The position numbers and the translations under genes are program-made. From Piromyces finnis (taxonomy: Eukaryota; Neocallimastigomycota; Neocallimastigomycetes; Neocallimastigales; Neocallimastigaceae): a stretch of DNA of 64,000 bases. The notes beneath the pieces are model-generated. The model was not told the DNA's origin and made no database searches. It worked only from the letters and a program-made list of their open reading frames with translations. How positions within the stretch are numbered: the first letter of the stretch is position 1; every line of letters begins with the position of its first letter. The stretch covers positions 1-64,000 of the forward strand of contig MCFH01000097.1 of assembly GCA_002104945.1 (NCBI GenBank). The letters run 5' to 3'. This document shows, in pieces, positions 16,534-31,669 of this stretch.

Positions 16534-17583
16534 TTAATCTTTTTTATTTATGATAGTCATTTGTATTTGAGAAAATTCTTCGTCATGACAAAAAATAATA
16601 GGTACTTTATCAATTAATTCTTTATATATTGTGATATTATGTTGACTTAATTGCTTAAGAAAAAGATCATAAGTTGATTTTTGACGAAGTGGATTGCATA
16701 GAATTATAGTTATTGTAGGAATAAGTTTTAAAAATTGAGATAATATATTAACAAGTGGCTCAATGTTTTCAGGATTATATATAACATCAGCACATATAAT
16801 TAAATTTAAATCACCATAAGCATTAATATCTAACACTTTTTCATTCCAATCTAATTTTTTAACTTTAGGAATTGTTAAATTCTCTTCTATTAATGAAGGT
16901 TTATTAGATTCAATATTTGTATAAAGGCGTTGTATTACATTTAAATTAACATCAGTAGAAATAATTGATTTTGCTCCCAGTTTAGCACAAATTAAAGATA
17001 AAAAACCTATTCCTGCACCTAATTCTATAATGTTTTTTCCTTTACAAAGTTTAGGGTTTTGAATAAAATATTCAGATAAACGAAGACTAGCTTCCCATGT
17101 TCTTAAACCAGTAGTTCCTTTAGATATCATAGATTTATCTTCTAATATTCTCAATGTATTTCTGCCTTTTTCATCAAGACTGTAAACTTTCCACCATGTA
17201 TTATCATTTTTATCTTTATCAATTAATGGTGTAACATTTGAAGTATATCCAACTGTAACGCTATTATTATGATTTTCATCAGAGAGTAGACTAAGATAAA
17301 AATTCAAAAGATTTTCATTTATTTCACAAAAATTCCTTTCAATGATATTAATAATCTTTTTAAGAATCTGCATAGTATAAGAAGATGCTATTTTATTTGA
17401 TTCTTGATTTTCTTGTATAATTGATAGTATTTCAGATTGGATATTACAGGAAAAAGTGGATGGAATAAAATCCCATTTCCAATTATATAAAGGAACAATT
17501 TGTAAATATTGTTTTTTGAAAGTGTATAAAAATTGTTGTTCCTCTTCATTTTCTAATTCACACATATTTATATATGTTATCAA
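16534..17583 (-). CDS. EEF2KMT/FAM86-like protein lysine methyltransferase
   Basis: Single exon, 349 residues. The fold is a seven-beta-strand S-adenosylmethionine methyltransferase of the Methyltransf_16 group. The family entry motif GTTGLRTWEASLRLSEYF lies at about residues 155-172, followed by SAM-binding motif I (IELGAGIGFLSL), an acidic strand end (STDVN), and the signature ADVIYNPENIEPLV. The TGLRTWEA motif and the roughly 150-residue N-terminal helical domain fit EEF2KMT (FAM86, yeast Efm3), which methylates a lysine on elongation factor 2 in the cytosol. Other METTL21-group enzymes lack such a long N-terminal domain. It is divergently paired with the riboflavin synthase gene, 537 bp apart. 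A second Met occurs at residue 7. Confidence 0.8.
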   Translation of the reverse strand: MITYINMCELENEEEQQFLYTFKKQYLQIVPLYNWKWDFIPSTFSCNIQSEILSIIQENQESNKIASSYTMQILKKIINIIERNFCEINENLLNFYLSLLSDENHNNSVTVGYTSNVTPLIDKDKNDNTWWKVYSLDEKGRNTLRILEDKSMISKGTTGLRTWEASLRLSEYFIQNPKLCKGKNIIELGAGIGFLSLICAKLGAKSIISTDVNLNVIQRLYTNIESNKPSLIEENLTIPKVKKLDWNEKVLDINAYGDLNLIICADVIYNPENIEPLVNILSQFLKLIPTITIILCNPLRQKSTYDLFLKQLSQHNITIYKELIDKVPIIFCHDEEFSQIQMTIINKKD

Positions 17584-17912
17584 TAATCAATAGAAATAAA
17601 AATAAATATAATAATATAATATGTTTGTAATTTTTGTTACTATTATTGGTATTGCAATTTTTAATACTAAAATAAAATTAATTTTTTTTTTTTTATAAAA
17701 TACTATATTAAAGATTTTATATTTATAAACACATTTATTGTATATTTAAATTTTATTTATTTATTTTATTCTTTTATATGTAAATTTTAATTCTTAATTA
17801 TCCCTTTCATTACTTCATTTTTAACTCTTTAAAGCTTTGTAGTTTTTAATTTCAATAATGATTGGCTCAAATCTAGATAATAATTAAAATTTTAAGCATT
17901 TAAATAAATAAG

Positions 17913-17975
<63 letters not shown>

Positions 17976-18120
17976 GTAGTATTAATATTTAATAATAATT
18001 AAATGTATGTTTGAATAAATTTTAAACTTAAGTATTTTATTTTTTTTATTACAATTATGTTATAATTAATATTATTATTGTTCTAATTATATTAATTAAT
18101 TATAAATATAAAAAAATAAA
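17584..18120. promoter_or_regulatory. Shared divergent promoter region
   Basis: 537 bp lie between the start codons of the divergent methyltransferase and riboflavin synthase genes, so both core promoters must be here. It contains an (AAAT)n tract at about 17904-17974 and T-rich runs. No specific factor site is recognisable. Confidence 0.5.
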
Positions 18121-19322
18121 ATGTTTACTGGTATTGTTGAAGTACAAGGAAAGATTGTTTCCATTAACAAAAATGATTCCACTCAATCTGGTGGTAATGG
18201 ATTTTCCATAATTATTGGCGAATGTAAATCTATTTTAAGTGATTGTCATATTGGCGATAGTATTGCTGTAAATGGTATGCATTTAATAATGATTAGAAAA
18301 TTTATGTGAGTAATTGTAAAAGCTATCAAAATTAAAAAAATATTTGATATAAAAATTGTTAAATTATAAATGAAATAATGATAACAGTGTTAATATGAAA
18401 TATTCTTCATATGAACCTTTATAAATATAATTTTTAATTGGTTTAGAGTATAAGAATTAAATTTTGAAATCAAAATTTTAATTTAAAATTGAATTTTAAA
18501 AAATAATTATTTTATGAAAAATTATAAATATAAATAGGTACATGTTTAACTGTAACCGAATTTGATAAAGAATATGGTACTTTTAAAGTTAATATTGCCC
18601 CAGAAACTGTTAGAAAAACAAATTTAGGTAAATATATTATGCAATTAATATTATTTATTCTTAATATCAAAGAACAAAAAAAAAAAAAAAAAAAAGAAAA
18701 AAATTAATAATTGTATAAATTAAAATTATATTTTATATTTATATAAAGGTTTATTAAAAGAAGGTTCTTATGTTAATCTTGAAAGAGCAATGTCTACTGA
18801 TAATCGTTTTGGTGGGCACTTAGTTCAAGTAAATATACTAATTATATCAATAATATTTCATAGTAAAAGTTGCTAACCTATATAAATAAATAGGGACATG
18901 TTAATACTACTATAAAAGTTGATAATATTGAACTTGATCCTCCAAATTCTTTAGCTGTTACTTTCTATGTTCCAGAAATAGAAACTCTTGAAGATTATCA
19001 TGATGATGATGTTATGTTAGATATTCTTCCAAAAGGTTTTGTTTGTCTTGATGGAGTATCCCTTACTATTACACGTGTTGAACGGGAAAAACGTAAATTC
19101 AGTGTAATGTTAATTCCACATACACAAAAAATAGTTACACTTGGAAAATGTAAAGCAGGGGATATTATTAATTTAGAAGTTGATAATAACACAAAAACTG
19201 TAAGACGTGCACTTGAAGAAAATGGTATTTTGCGACGTGTTGTCGAAAAACAGGATAAGCTAGAAAAAGAAGTTGAAATACTAAAGGAAAAATTAAATAT
19301 TCTATTAAAAGAAAAACTTTAA
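18121..19322 (+). CDS. RIB5: Riboflavin synthase (alpha subunit)
   Basis: Four exons: 18121-18274, 18538-18627, 18749-18828 and 18894-19322. Phases match (1, 1, 0) and give 250 residues. The start MFTGIVE is the invariant N-terminus of riboflavin synthase. Two lumazine-binding repeats follow; the first has the SIAVNG-TCLTVT core joined across intron 1 and NLERAM later, the second has GHV, FVCLDGVSLTI and HTQKIVTLG. The enzyme dismutates two 6,7-dimethyl-8-ribityllumazine molecules to riboflavin and the pyrimidine precursor, the last step of vitamin B2 synthesis, and acts as a trimer. The last 35 residues (VVEKQDKLEKEVEILKEKL) look like a short coiled coil beyond the usual end, perhaps extending the trimer helix. 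Confidence 0.93.
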
Positions 19323-20035
19323 TAATTCTTGAATGAATATGATATATATTATATTGTATTAAAATTTTATATAATTAAATTTAAAAATTATATTTTAAAA
19401 AAAAAAAAATTTTTTTTCAAATATTTTATATGCATCATTATCATTAATTATAAAGATTAACATTAATTATAAAGTTTAAAAATAAAAAATAAAATAAAAT
19501 AATTTCATAAAATTTAAAAAGAAAATTATTATTGCTATTATAAAGCTGAATGAATTGTTTATCGGGGATTTTATTTTCATTAATCCATGTTTTATCAAAT
19601 AGATCAATGCTTTTCTGAGACATTAAATACTAGAATAAATTTTTTATCATGGATTCGAAAAATAATTTTTTAATAGTATCAGACGTAATTCGATTTTGTT
19701 ATTTTTCATTTTAATTTAAATTTGTTTTTATAATAGAATTCTAAAAAAGATACCATCTATTTGAAGAAGCTTACGAGTGAATAAAGAATGATTAAGATTT
19801 AAGAGACTACTTAATTGATATTATGAACCTCTATCAGAAGTATGAAATTTGTAAATACAATATAAACAAAAAGTACTATCATAACTTGATTAAATTTTAC
19901 TCTTTCACAGACTAAATATTTATTTTATTTTTAAAATTAAATATTCCATAAAATATATTGAAAATTTTTTTTGAAAATATTAAAATATAATTTAAAGATA
20001 TATATTATATATCTACAATGTGATTTTTACTTTAT
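19323..20035. other. AT-rich intergenic region
   Basis: Nothing identifiable. Composition becomes slightly less AT-rich from about 19560, possibly belonging to the same decayed element as the integrase remnant that follows. Confidence 0.5.
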
Positions 20036-20296
20036 ATTATTGAAATTCACCACGGTTTTCTTACTACTGGATATTTTGGTGTAACTCATTCTTTGTAACT
20101 TTTGGTGGTAAAGAATTTATTAAATCCTGTGATGTGAGTTGCAAAATAAAATTTTTAAACATAAATCATATGGCTAATTATCCTCAGTATTAAACTCTTC
20201 ATTCCTTCAAAACTTTAGGTCGAGATTTTTTATTAACTTCATAGTTCCTAGGTCAAAGGATATGTTTATCATTATGGTTGTGTTGCTGTTCTATTA
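20036..20296 (+). pseudogene. Decayed retroelement integrase fragment
   Basis: Broken frames resemble a Ty3/gypsy integrase N-terminal zinc region. At 20045 one frame reads IHHGFLTTGYFGVTHS, like the His-His portion. At 20101 a shifted frame reads FGGKEFIKSCDV-SC-K, like the Cys-Cys portion. A weak continuation resembles the start of the core domain. Several stops and at least one frameshift separate the parts, and no LTR was found next to it. Confidence 0.42.
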
Positions 20297-20985
20297 TATT
20301 GTTTATCAATGTGATATAATATATTGATGCCAATGTATTTATTGTTTATATGATATGATAAATTTCTTGTAATAGAATATTTATATAGGTAAAAGCTTTT
20401 ACTTAAATATTAGGAATTTCCTTTTTCATATAAAATAGAATTGTAATTATTTTATATATTTATTTATTAATCTAATTGTTTCCAAATTCATAAATAAACA
20501 TAAAATTGTTTCAAATTGAAATTTCATTAAAATAACAAAAAATAATAAGAATCATGTTTTATATATATTATATATTATATATATTATTTTAGTATACTTC
20601 ATTTTAATTACAAATAAAATAAAATAATATATAATTAATTATTATTACCGGAATGAACTTTAAATGACTTATAAAAATGAAGTTTTTTAATAATTAAAAT
20701 CATTAGTATTTTATATTCATTATTTATTTATTTATTTATATATTTATTTATATATTTATTTTTATTATTATTTTGAAGGTTTAGAATTTTATTAATATTT
20801 TATATATTGACCTGTATTGCTATTGTCGTTGGAATTAATGTTGTTGATTATTATTTTATTTTTATTTTATTTTATTTTTTTTATTTTATTTTGTTTTTTT
20901 ATTTTATTTTTTGTTTTATTCTTTTTAAAATTAATAGATTATAAATAAAACTATATAATCATTTATTATGTAATTATGTAATTAT

Positions 20986-21020
<35 letters not shown>

Positions 21021-21143
21021 ATATATAAGCATCTATTTCATTTTAATTTAATTTAATATTTTCTAAAGAAATATAGAAGAAGGATTAAAATGAATATAAT
21101 AATAATAAAATAATAAAAATAAAGTAAAAAAAAAAAAAAATTA

Positions 21144-21184
<41 letters not shown>

Positions 21185-21223
21185 GAGAGTAGAAAATATT
21201 TAAAATGATGAATATGGATTAAA
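20297..21223. other. AT-rich intergenic region
   Basis: Contains T-rich low-complexity stretches around 20850-21015 and an (ATT)n tract at 21147-21183 just downstream of the acyl-CoA synthetase stop. No gene seen. Confidence 0.5.
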
Positions 21224-24029
<2,806 letters not shown>

Positions 24030-27000
24030 TTTGATATATTATCTATTATTTTAGAATTTAAATATTTCGATAAACATATGTATTGATAAATAGTAAAATT
24101 AAATATTATTAGTACTTTTAAATTTAAAATATTTTTATATAAATAAATTGATAGTTATTTATATATAAACAATAATGTATTAAATATTTATAATTAATGA
24201 CAAATATTTAAACAAAATTGTATTCATATATATATGAATAAATTTAATCAAAATGCATTATAAAAGAATTATGATAAAAAAAACTTTAATTAAAACAATT
24301 AAATAATATAAACAATTATAAATATATAATATTATAAAAGGTATATTTACCTGATTTTTACAATAAAATCAAAAAAAAAAAAGAAATAAAAAATTAAATA
24401 AAAAGAAAAGTTTATTATTATTATTATTTTTTTTTTTTACTTTGGTGTATAAGCAAAACAAAAATAGAAAAAAAGGCAAAATTATTATATAAAAACAATA
24501 TAGCATAATAATTTATATATATATTTATATATATATAAATTTATTAATCTAATTTAATTATTATTAAATTTTTTTTTTTTTTACAATGCTTTTCATGTGA
24601 AATTAAACAAAAAAAATTATTATCAATTAAAACCACTAGTAATAGAAGTTTCTTTTAGTAAATAAAATATATATATAAAAAGAAATTGAAAAAAAAAAAT
24701 AATAGGTTGTTTTAGAAAAAAAATATCTTCTTTCATTCTTATAAATAAACTTTGGAAAGATAATACGGAAAATTTTCATATAAAGATGAAAAGCTTTGCT
24801 AAAAATAATGTATAAAATAGATCCTAAATTACATTATTAATATTATTAAATATATATTTAGTTTTAAGATTTAATTTTACAATGGTTCTATAATTTATTA
24901 AAAATGTTAATATATGTAATAATCCTTGTAATATATAATTTCATTTATTTTAACAGTTATTCTCTCAAAGTTTTTCATATTATATTTTAAAAATTTTTTT
25001 GTATTTTTTTATTAATTAATGAGCTTACATATAAATAATACATAGCTTTATGAAAAAAAACAAACAAAAAACAATTAAAATAAAACAGTTACATGCCATA
25101 TTATATTTTAATAGTATTTATTATTTGTATAAAATTTTATTATTTGTATAAAACTTATTATTTTCTAAAGATCTTTCATTTAGATAAATAAATTTTTTTA
25201 AAACATATTATTATATTCCTCAATGCATTGTAATATATTTCGAAGTTTACCTTTAATATAAATTTGTTGACTTTTTTTAAAGAAAATAAATAAAAATCTT
25301 TAAATTTAATTAAATTTTTATTATTATTACTAAAATAGGAAATAATGTTGATCAAAAAAATATTTCTTTTTACAAAAAAGTTGAGCCTTTTTTTTAAAGG
25401 AAAAGTAAATTTATTAAATTTATTGTATTTAAAAATAAAAGAAGAAAATAATAATATCTATTTTTTTTTTTTGAATTCATTAGTAGTATTTAATTATTTT
25501 TAATATTCTAAATAAAATATAACTAAACAGGCAATATAAAAAATGAGTTATTTTTATTTATTCATATATAATTATATATATTATTATTTAATTTTATTAG
25601 TGTTATACAATGAGAATGAGATTTAGAGAAAATATTCTTTTAAATTATTCAAATACTTGTATATAAAAAAAATTATCATATGATATGTAAATAATATAGT
25701 ATAAAATACTATAAAATAAGGTTTAATAATAATGTAAAATTTCAAAAAAAAAAAAAAAAAAGATTTAAAAATCAATTCTCTATCAGCATAAGAATAATCT
25801 AATAGTGATTTTTGAGATATAATTAACTATATTGTATAATTTATGCCATTTATATACCATTTATGTATGTATGGAGAAGTTATAAAATACATATTATTTA
25901 TATTTATATATTATTTTAAATACTATTAATTTAGATGAATAAAAAACATTTAAAAAAACTTTCAAAAGTTAAAGGTTATCTTTTAAATACTTTGAAAGAA
26001 TATTTTATTTATTTGTTGTATATATATTTAATAAATCAAAAAAAAAAAAAAAAAAAGAAAAAAAAAAGATAATAAATGGTAATAATAAAAAAAAGTAAAA
26101 TATTTTTTTAATAAAATTTTTAATGAATTTATACATATATAATTATTTAATAAACTAGTTATAAAAGTCATATTATTCCATACAACAATTGCTAAATTAA
26201 AAAATTGAATAATCTTTTATAACCGTTTGAGTTACATATAAATTTTATTAAAAACTTTATATTATTTTAGACAGTTAAACTGTCAAATATTAATAAAATC
26301 CTCAAACTTCTTTTAGATTCTAATTCTTATATAATTATATATATTATATTATTATATATATCAGTTCTATAATAATATATAGTTTAAATATGTATTTGAA
26401 TATAAAAACAAAAACTAAAAAAAAAATTTGATAAGGGTAATATAAATACAAAAGAAAGACAATCTAAATTACTTGATAGATATTTTGCTTTATATTCTGG
26501 TTTTCTTTTTAAATTTAATACACATATTTTTTTAGCAGCACTAATTCCATGGTTATTAATTGCTCTTTGAACTACAAAAATTTTTATAAATAAAAATTTA
26601 ATAAATCATAATATATTTTAGTTATAGGAATTGAATTTCTATACATTTTTTTAATTGAATAGTTCAATAATTTAAATAAAGAATCAGTATAAACATTTAA
26701 TTCTTTCCGTAATACTTTCCCAGTTAAAATTTTATTTTACATATATATATATACATTTGTTTATACGCTTTAGTAATACATTATATATTTAGAAAAATAA
26801 ATCTAAATTATTTAACTTAATCTAGAAATATGTAGAATAGAATATTCCTGTATTAAGTAATACGCCACAATTTATAGTATAAATAGAGAATGAATAAATA
26901 TATAAACTATTTATGTTCTTTGTAATTACTTTTTTATTAATAATATTAATAAATAAGTTTTATTATTAGAAACAATATTATAAATTTTCTCATGTGTAAT

Positions 27001-27434
27001 TATTATTAAGAGTAGTTGTTAATTTAGGTTTTATAATTATGTCAACTTTATTTATATTAATTGTGATAATAACTACATTAGATTAATTAATAGAAATTTG
27101 AATAAATTTTATTACAAAATATGGCTAATTAAATTACTAAAATTATTGTTCATGAATATTCTTAGAACATGCGAATTACTAATACATTTCTAATTATTAT
27201 TAATACATTAATTAAAAAATATTAAATATAATAAAATATTTACTATTTATATGGTTTGTTTGTTCTACAATACAAAAGACATATGACTGATACATTTAAT
27301 ATAAATACAGATAATAATATTTTTTGATAAAACTTAATAATACCAATAATTCATCTAAAATTTATAAATAATATAGAAATTATGTAATTCATATTACAAT
27401 TAAATATAGAGATAATTCATTATTTTACAATAAT
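24030..27434. other. Long AT-rich intergenic region
   Basis: 3.4 kb with no supported gene. A possible orphan exon on the minus strand near 26465-26575 has a coding-like composition (residues such as AAKKICVLNLKRKPEYKAKYL) after a TTTTTGTAG acceptor, but no partner exons were found. The first part must contain the acyl-CoA synthetase promoter. Confidence 0.5.
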
Positions 27435-27448
27435 GTAAGAAATAATAT

Positions 27449-28003
27449 GTCGTTCCAGTTTTTATCCTGGTTGTTAAGGCGTTTCCTTAGCATACATAAG
27501 GCTTCTGGTTCGACCCCGCAGATGTCAGTGCCTGTGGATTTTCCCACTGGGTTTGCCATGGGTTGGGTTATGATATTCAGGTAAGTATAAATGAACTTTC
27601 TAATTTACTACTATGATAATAACACTCGTCTAGCCGGCCTGAGAGGGTCTAGTGTACATGGTACATTCCAAATTAGAACTTAATAAGTGGTGACTTAGGC
27701 TATGCCAAAAACACATAATATTCCTTAATCAATTTAAGTGTAAACATTAGGGGGCGGTTGACACGTGATCAAATTGACTATAAGAGGCTTAGCATTGTAG
27801 TTGTGAAATATCGTACAACGACATGCATCTAATGTACATGGATTAAGTGAGCGTCGAAGCTGAAGAAACAGTATGACAGACCAGGAGGGTCACAACCACC
27901 TAGCAATAGGAATGAGCCAACGTTTCTCTAAGAACCACCATTGGAGCTAACTCTGATCGATGGGAGAAATGCACTCGGAAGTTAAAAAAAAAAAAAAAAA
28001 AAA
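27449..28003 (+). mobile_element. tRNA-derived SINE, copy 2
   Basis: A 555-bp insertion of markedly higher G+C than its flanks. It begins GTCGTTCCAG, has box A (TGGTTGTTAAGG, 27468-27479) and box B (GGTTCGACCCC, 27507-27517), and ends in about 20 A. Between the boxes, CCTTA and TAAGG (27485-27489 and 27497-27501) form a perfect 5-bp anticodon-type stem around a 7-nt loop, and the TTAAGGCG context resembles a class II (Leu/Ser) tRNA. Perfect 14-bp target duplications, GTAAGAAATAATAT, lie at 27435-27448 and 28004-28017. It has no coding potential. Confidence 0.9.
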
Positions 28004-28017
28004 GTAAGAAATAATAT

Positions 28018-29536
28018 AAATAATAATAATCTTAAAAGAATTTAAAGATTTGAGAGGATTATAAACTGTAGTTATAATAAATATTATTTATATATTATCC
28101 TTTTTTTTTTCTCCATTATCCATTTTTCATATATTAATTTATCAAAATTAGAAAAATTTTCAAAATCAGTTTGCATCATTTATTATAATTCATTTATATA
28201 ATTCATTGTATCATTATTTTAGCAAAAAATATTGAATAAAAAAAAAAATGAAATAAATTTTTTAAAATTTTATTATATATTTTTTTGAAACAACTGAAGA
28301 ATAAAACCTGTATATTTAAAATATATGATAATCTTCTAAAAAAATATAATGTATAATGTAATATTTAATATGGATGGAAGAATGTAACAAATTACTAATT
28401 AATGAGAATATTTTTAATATATAATAATAATGATATTCGATTTAGTAAACTTTTATGCCATAATTTTATACCAGACTAAAAATCCCTTACAAGACTTTTA
28501 GCTAGACTTTTTTATTAGAATATATTCTACCATTACCCCTAATTAAAAATATTAAAAATTTTATCTTGATCTTTATATTTATACGAAAATAATATATACA
28601 CGTGATATATACATGCATGTATATCAAATATCATCTAATATATTATATTTTTATTTTTATTCTATTTATTTAATATAATTAATATATATTAAGAAAAAAA
28701 TACATTGCTGAAATTGGTATTATGACATTACCATTAATACCTAAGAATCCTAAAAATACATTAGTTTTTTATATATTTTAATAAATTGGAATAAATTTGA
28801 ATAAACCTTATAAAATGTAAATAATATATTAGAATGAATTATAGAATATATATATTTTTTATGTTTTTTTTTTTTTTTTTTTTTTTTACAAAGGATTTTT
28901 ATTTTTAAAAAAAATGAAAAATAAATCTTTTGTAATTTTTTTTTTCTTTTTTTATTAATATAATTTATGTTATTATGGTAAACATGAAATTTATACACTT
29001 TCATAATAGAATTTATAAAAAAATTTTATTTTTAAATTTTAACAATAAAATATGAAAGTTTTATTTTTATAAAAATATAAAATATTTTATTTTTTGTTAT
29101 GAAAATTAGTCTATATTTGTTCAATTAATCTATAATAATATATATTTCAACAAATAACTAAAATATATATGATAAAGATAGTACTTAATATTAACGTTTT
29201 TAGATAAAATTACTTAATGAAAGAATAGAATAATTAATAAAATTTAAATTTTTAGATCAATAATTATTAAATAACCATAAAATAAATATAATAATAATAA
29301 ATTTAAAAAAAAATAATCTTGTTTTAAATATATATTAAATAATAATAAGAAAATAATAAGATATTATATAACATTATATAATTAATATATAATTGTAAAT
29401 TATAATTTTTAATATACGAAATATTTACTTTAAAGATAATTTAAATATATATATAGGGAATTTTATATGTACACTACTTTTCCCCTTTTTTAAAAATAAA
29501 CAAACATTTAATCCTTTTAAATAACAATAAATAAAA
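28018..29536. other. AT-rich intergenic region upstream of the bZIP gene
   Basis: No supported gene. Poly-T and poly-A runs occur (for example about 28866-28886). Short open frames here have only background composition. Confidence 0.5.
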
Positions 29537-31669
29537 ATGGCAGATAATGAAATATTAAAACAAATTGCATTACTTAATCCAAGAATAATTAATGGAAATG
29601 AAATAGATTCAGTCAATGATTTCATCGTAAATAGTGATGCTTCCAGTCCAGTAGAAGATACTGTTATAGAAAGCCATAATATAGAAGAAGAAAATGATAT
29701 TTTAAATTTGTGGTCATCGAAAGATATTTTGTTTGATCCATTTGATCCTTCAAAAATAAGTAAGCATAATGAAATAGCCAAAAATAAATATTCGTAGTAA
29801 AAATTAAAAAATATATGAATACTATTTATATAATTAATAATACTTATTTTATGTTTTTTTTTTTTTTTTTTTTTTAAAGATCCTTCTACTCAATCTCAAA
29901 CCAATCAAACTTTTACAGTTGAAGAAAAATTAAGTGAAAGAGAAATCGATAGGCAAAGATATAATAGATTAAAACAACAAAAACAAAGTATATATATTAA
30001 TAGAGGAAGACATAATAGAAACGATAATAATAAAAGAGATAATGCCAGAGATGTTTTACATCTTGATAATCTTCACAACTTTCAACTTCAACAATTACTA
30101 ATAAATGAAAAAAATAAAAATAAAGAAACAAGCCAAGCATTTAATAATAACAACATATTACAAACTTCTACTAGTAATACAAATACTACTACCCAAGAAT
30201 TAATGAATAGTATAATATCGACATCAATAGGTAATAACTCAAAATTAAATACTTCGTTGAATCAAATGAGTTTTCAAATAGGTTTAGATAATAATGATAA
30301 AGGTAGTAACGACAAAGGAAATGATTTATATTCACAACTATTAAACTCAATTAATTCAGGAAAGAAAAATTCCAAAAAGGAATCTGATACAATATATAGT
30401 AAAACAAATGATTGTCGTAATAAAGAAATTGCTGAAAAAAAGAAAAGAAGATCAGCAGCAACCATGAGATGCCGTGAAAGAAAGAAAAATCAATTACAAA
30501 AGAAAGAACAATATATTAAATATTTAGAAAATCAAAATTTGTTTCTTAATGGTTCAATATTACATATGAAAAATGAAATTAACTGGTTAAGACGTTCATT
30601 TTTAGACCAATATGGTGAACAGTCACTTAAGAACATATATATGAAAAATGGTTTTAAAGATGTTAACTTTAATAATATATTATACCCTGGTTCTACTTCA
30701 TCACCTACTTCTTTTACTAGTTCTACCACCATGATGTCTCCAAATTTAAATATGAATGGAAACTCAAATGTAAATATTGATCAAAGTCCAAAACAATCAA
30801 AAAGTTGTACTTTACTTCCACAAGATTCCACTTTTTTAACACCTACTTCTTCTGCACCAACTAATACTAATAATATTCTTTCTCGATATTCGCCACCATT
30901 ATCTTCTAATGAAAAGATTACAAATAATATTACTAATACTTCTGTATCACCTCAAAAAATACCATCTTTAATTCAAAAGAGCCCTATTTCTTGTAATTCC
31001 ACAAATGTAAATTCAAAATTTATAAGTTCTAATAACCTAACTAGCCAACCTACTTTTTCAAATCTTAATAATAAAACAGTTATTAATAATACCTCTGTCA
31101 ATGATCTTTTTAATCATCTGGATATGACAACATTAAATGAATTTGCTAATCTTTCTAAAGAACAAAGAGATGTACTATTGAAAATCTTAGAAAAACAAAG
31201 AGAATTGTATAATGATGAAAGGTCAGAAGAATTATCTGTAACTTCAGCCTCTTCAAGAAATTTCATTAATATCGCTCACAATAATGAATCTCAATCCCAA
31301 CTTTCAAAACCACCAAATTCTTTACTGAATCTTGTTCCAACAAATAATAGTATTACTAACCCCACTGATACTACTCAATTCAATCCATTGTTAACATCTA
31401 ATCTTTTAAATACTTTTAATAGGCATAATGGTATTAATAGCCTTTCTTTCAATTCCAATTCTATAGCTGTTTCTGCTTCTCAAACCTCCAATGGTCAAGT
31501 TCCATCATTACAAACATCTATAACATTAAGTAATTCAAATCCTAATCTTTTAACATCATTTAATGAACAAACCAAAAAGGAAACACCTTCTAATATCATA
31601 ACCACAACGAATGCAGACTCACAAAATTCGAATTATATTAATTTAGAAAACTTAATTTATTATATTTAG
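29537..31669 (+). CDS. bZIP transcription factor
   Basis: Two exons, 29537-29759 and 29880-31669, with a 120-bp phase-1 intron (GTAAGC...TTAAAG), giving 670 residues. The basic region KKRRSAATMRCRERKKNQ lies near residues 258-275. It is followed by a zipper with Leu, Leu, Met, Leu at heptad positions (KYLENQNLFLNGSILHMKNEINWL). The spacing fits the Met4/Zip1/Cys-3 class of fungal bZIP factors, but the almost invariant Asn is Arg here. The remainder is Asn/Ser/Thr-rich and probably disordered. An acidic N-terminus (DILFDPFDPSK) precedes the intron. The expected role is nuclear DNA binding as a dimer; the target pathway cannot be read from sequence. Confidence 0.88.

Noticed and set aside
26465-26575. 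Possible orphan exon on the minus strand
   Set aside because: About 35 codons look coding and follow a splice-acceptor-like TTTTTGTAG, but I could not find neighbouring exons or a family match.
28690-28780. Coding-like stretch on the plus strand (YIAEIGIMTLPLIPKNPKN)
   Set aside because: Short, with no start, no partner exons and no recognisable domain.
28750-29004. 84-residue Lys-rich open frame
   Set aside because: Made of poly-A-derived Lys and AT-rich codons; no domain or splice context.
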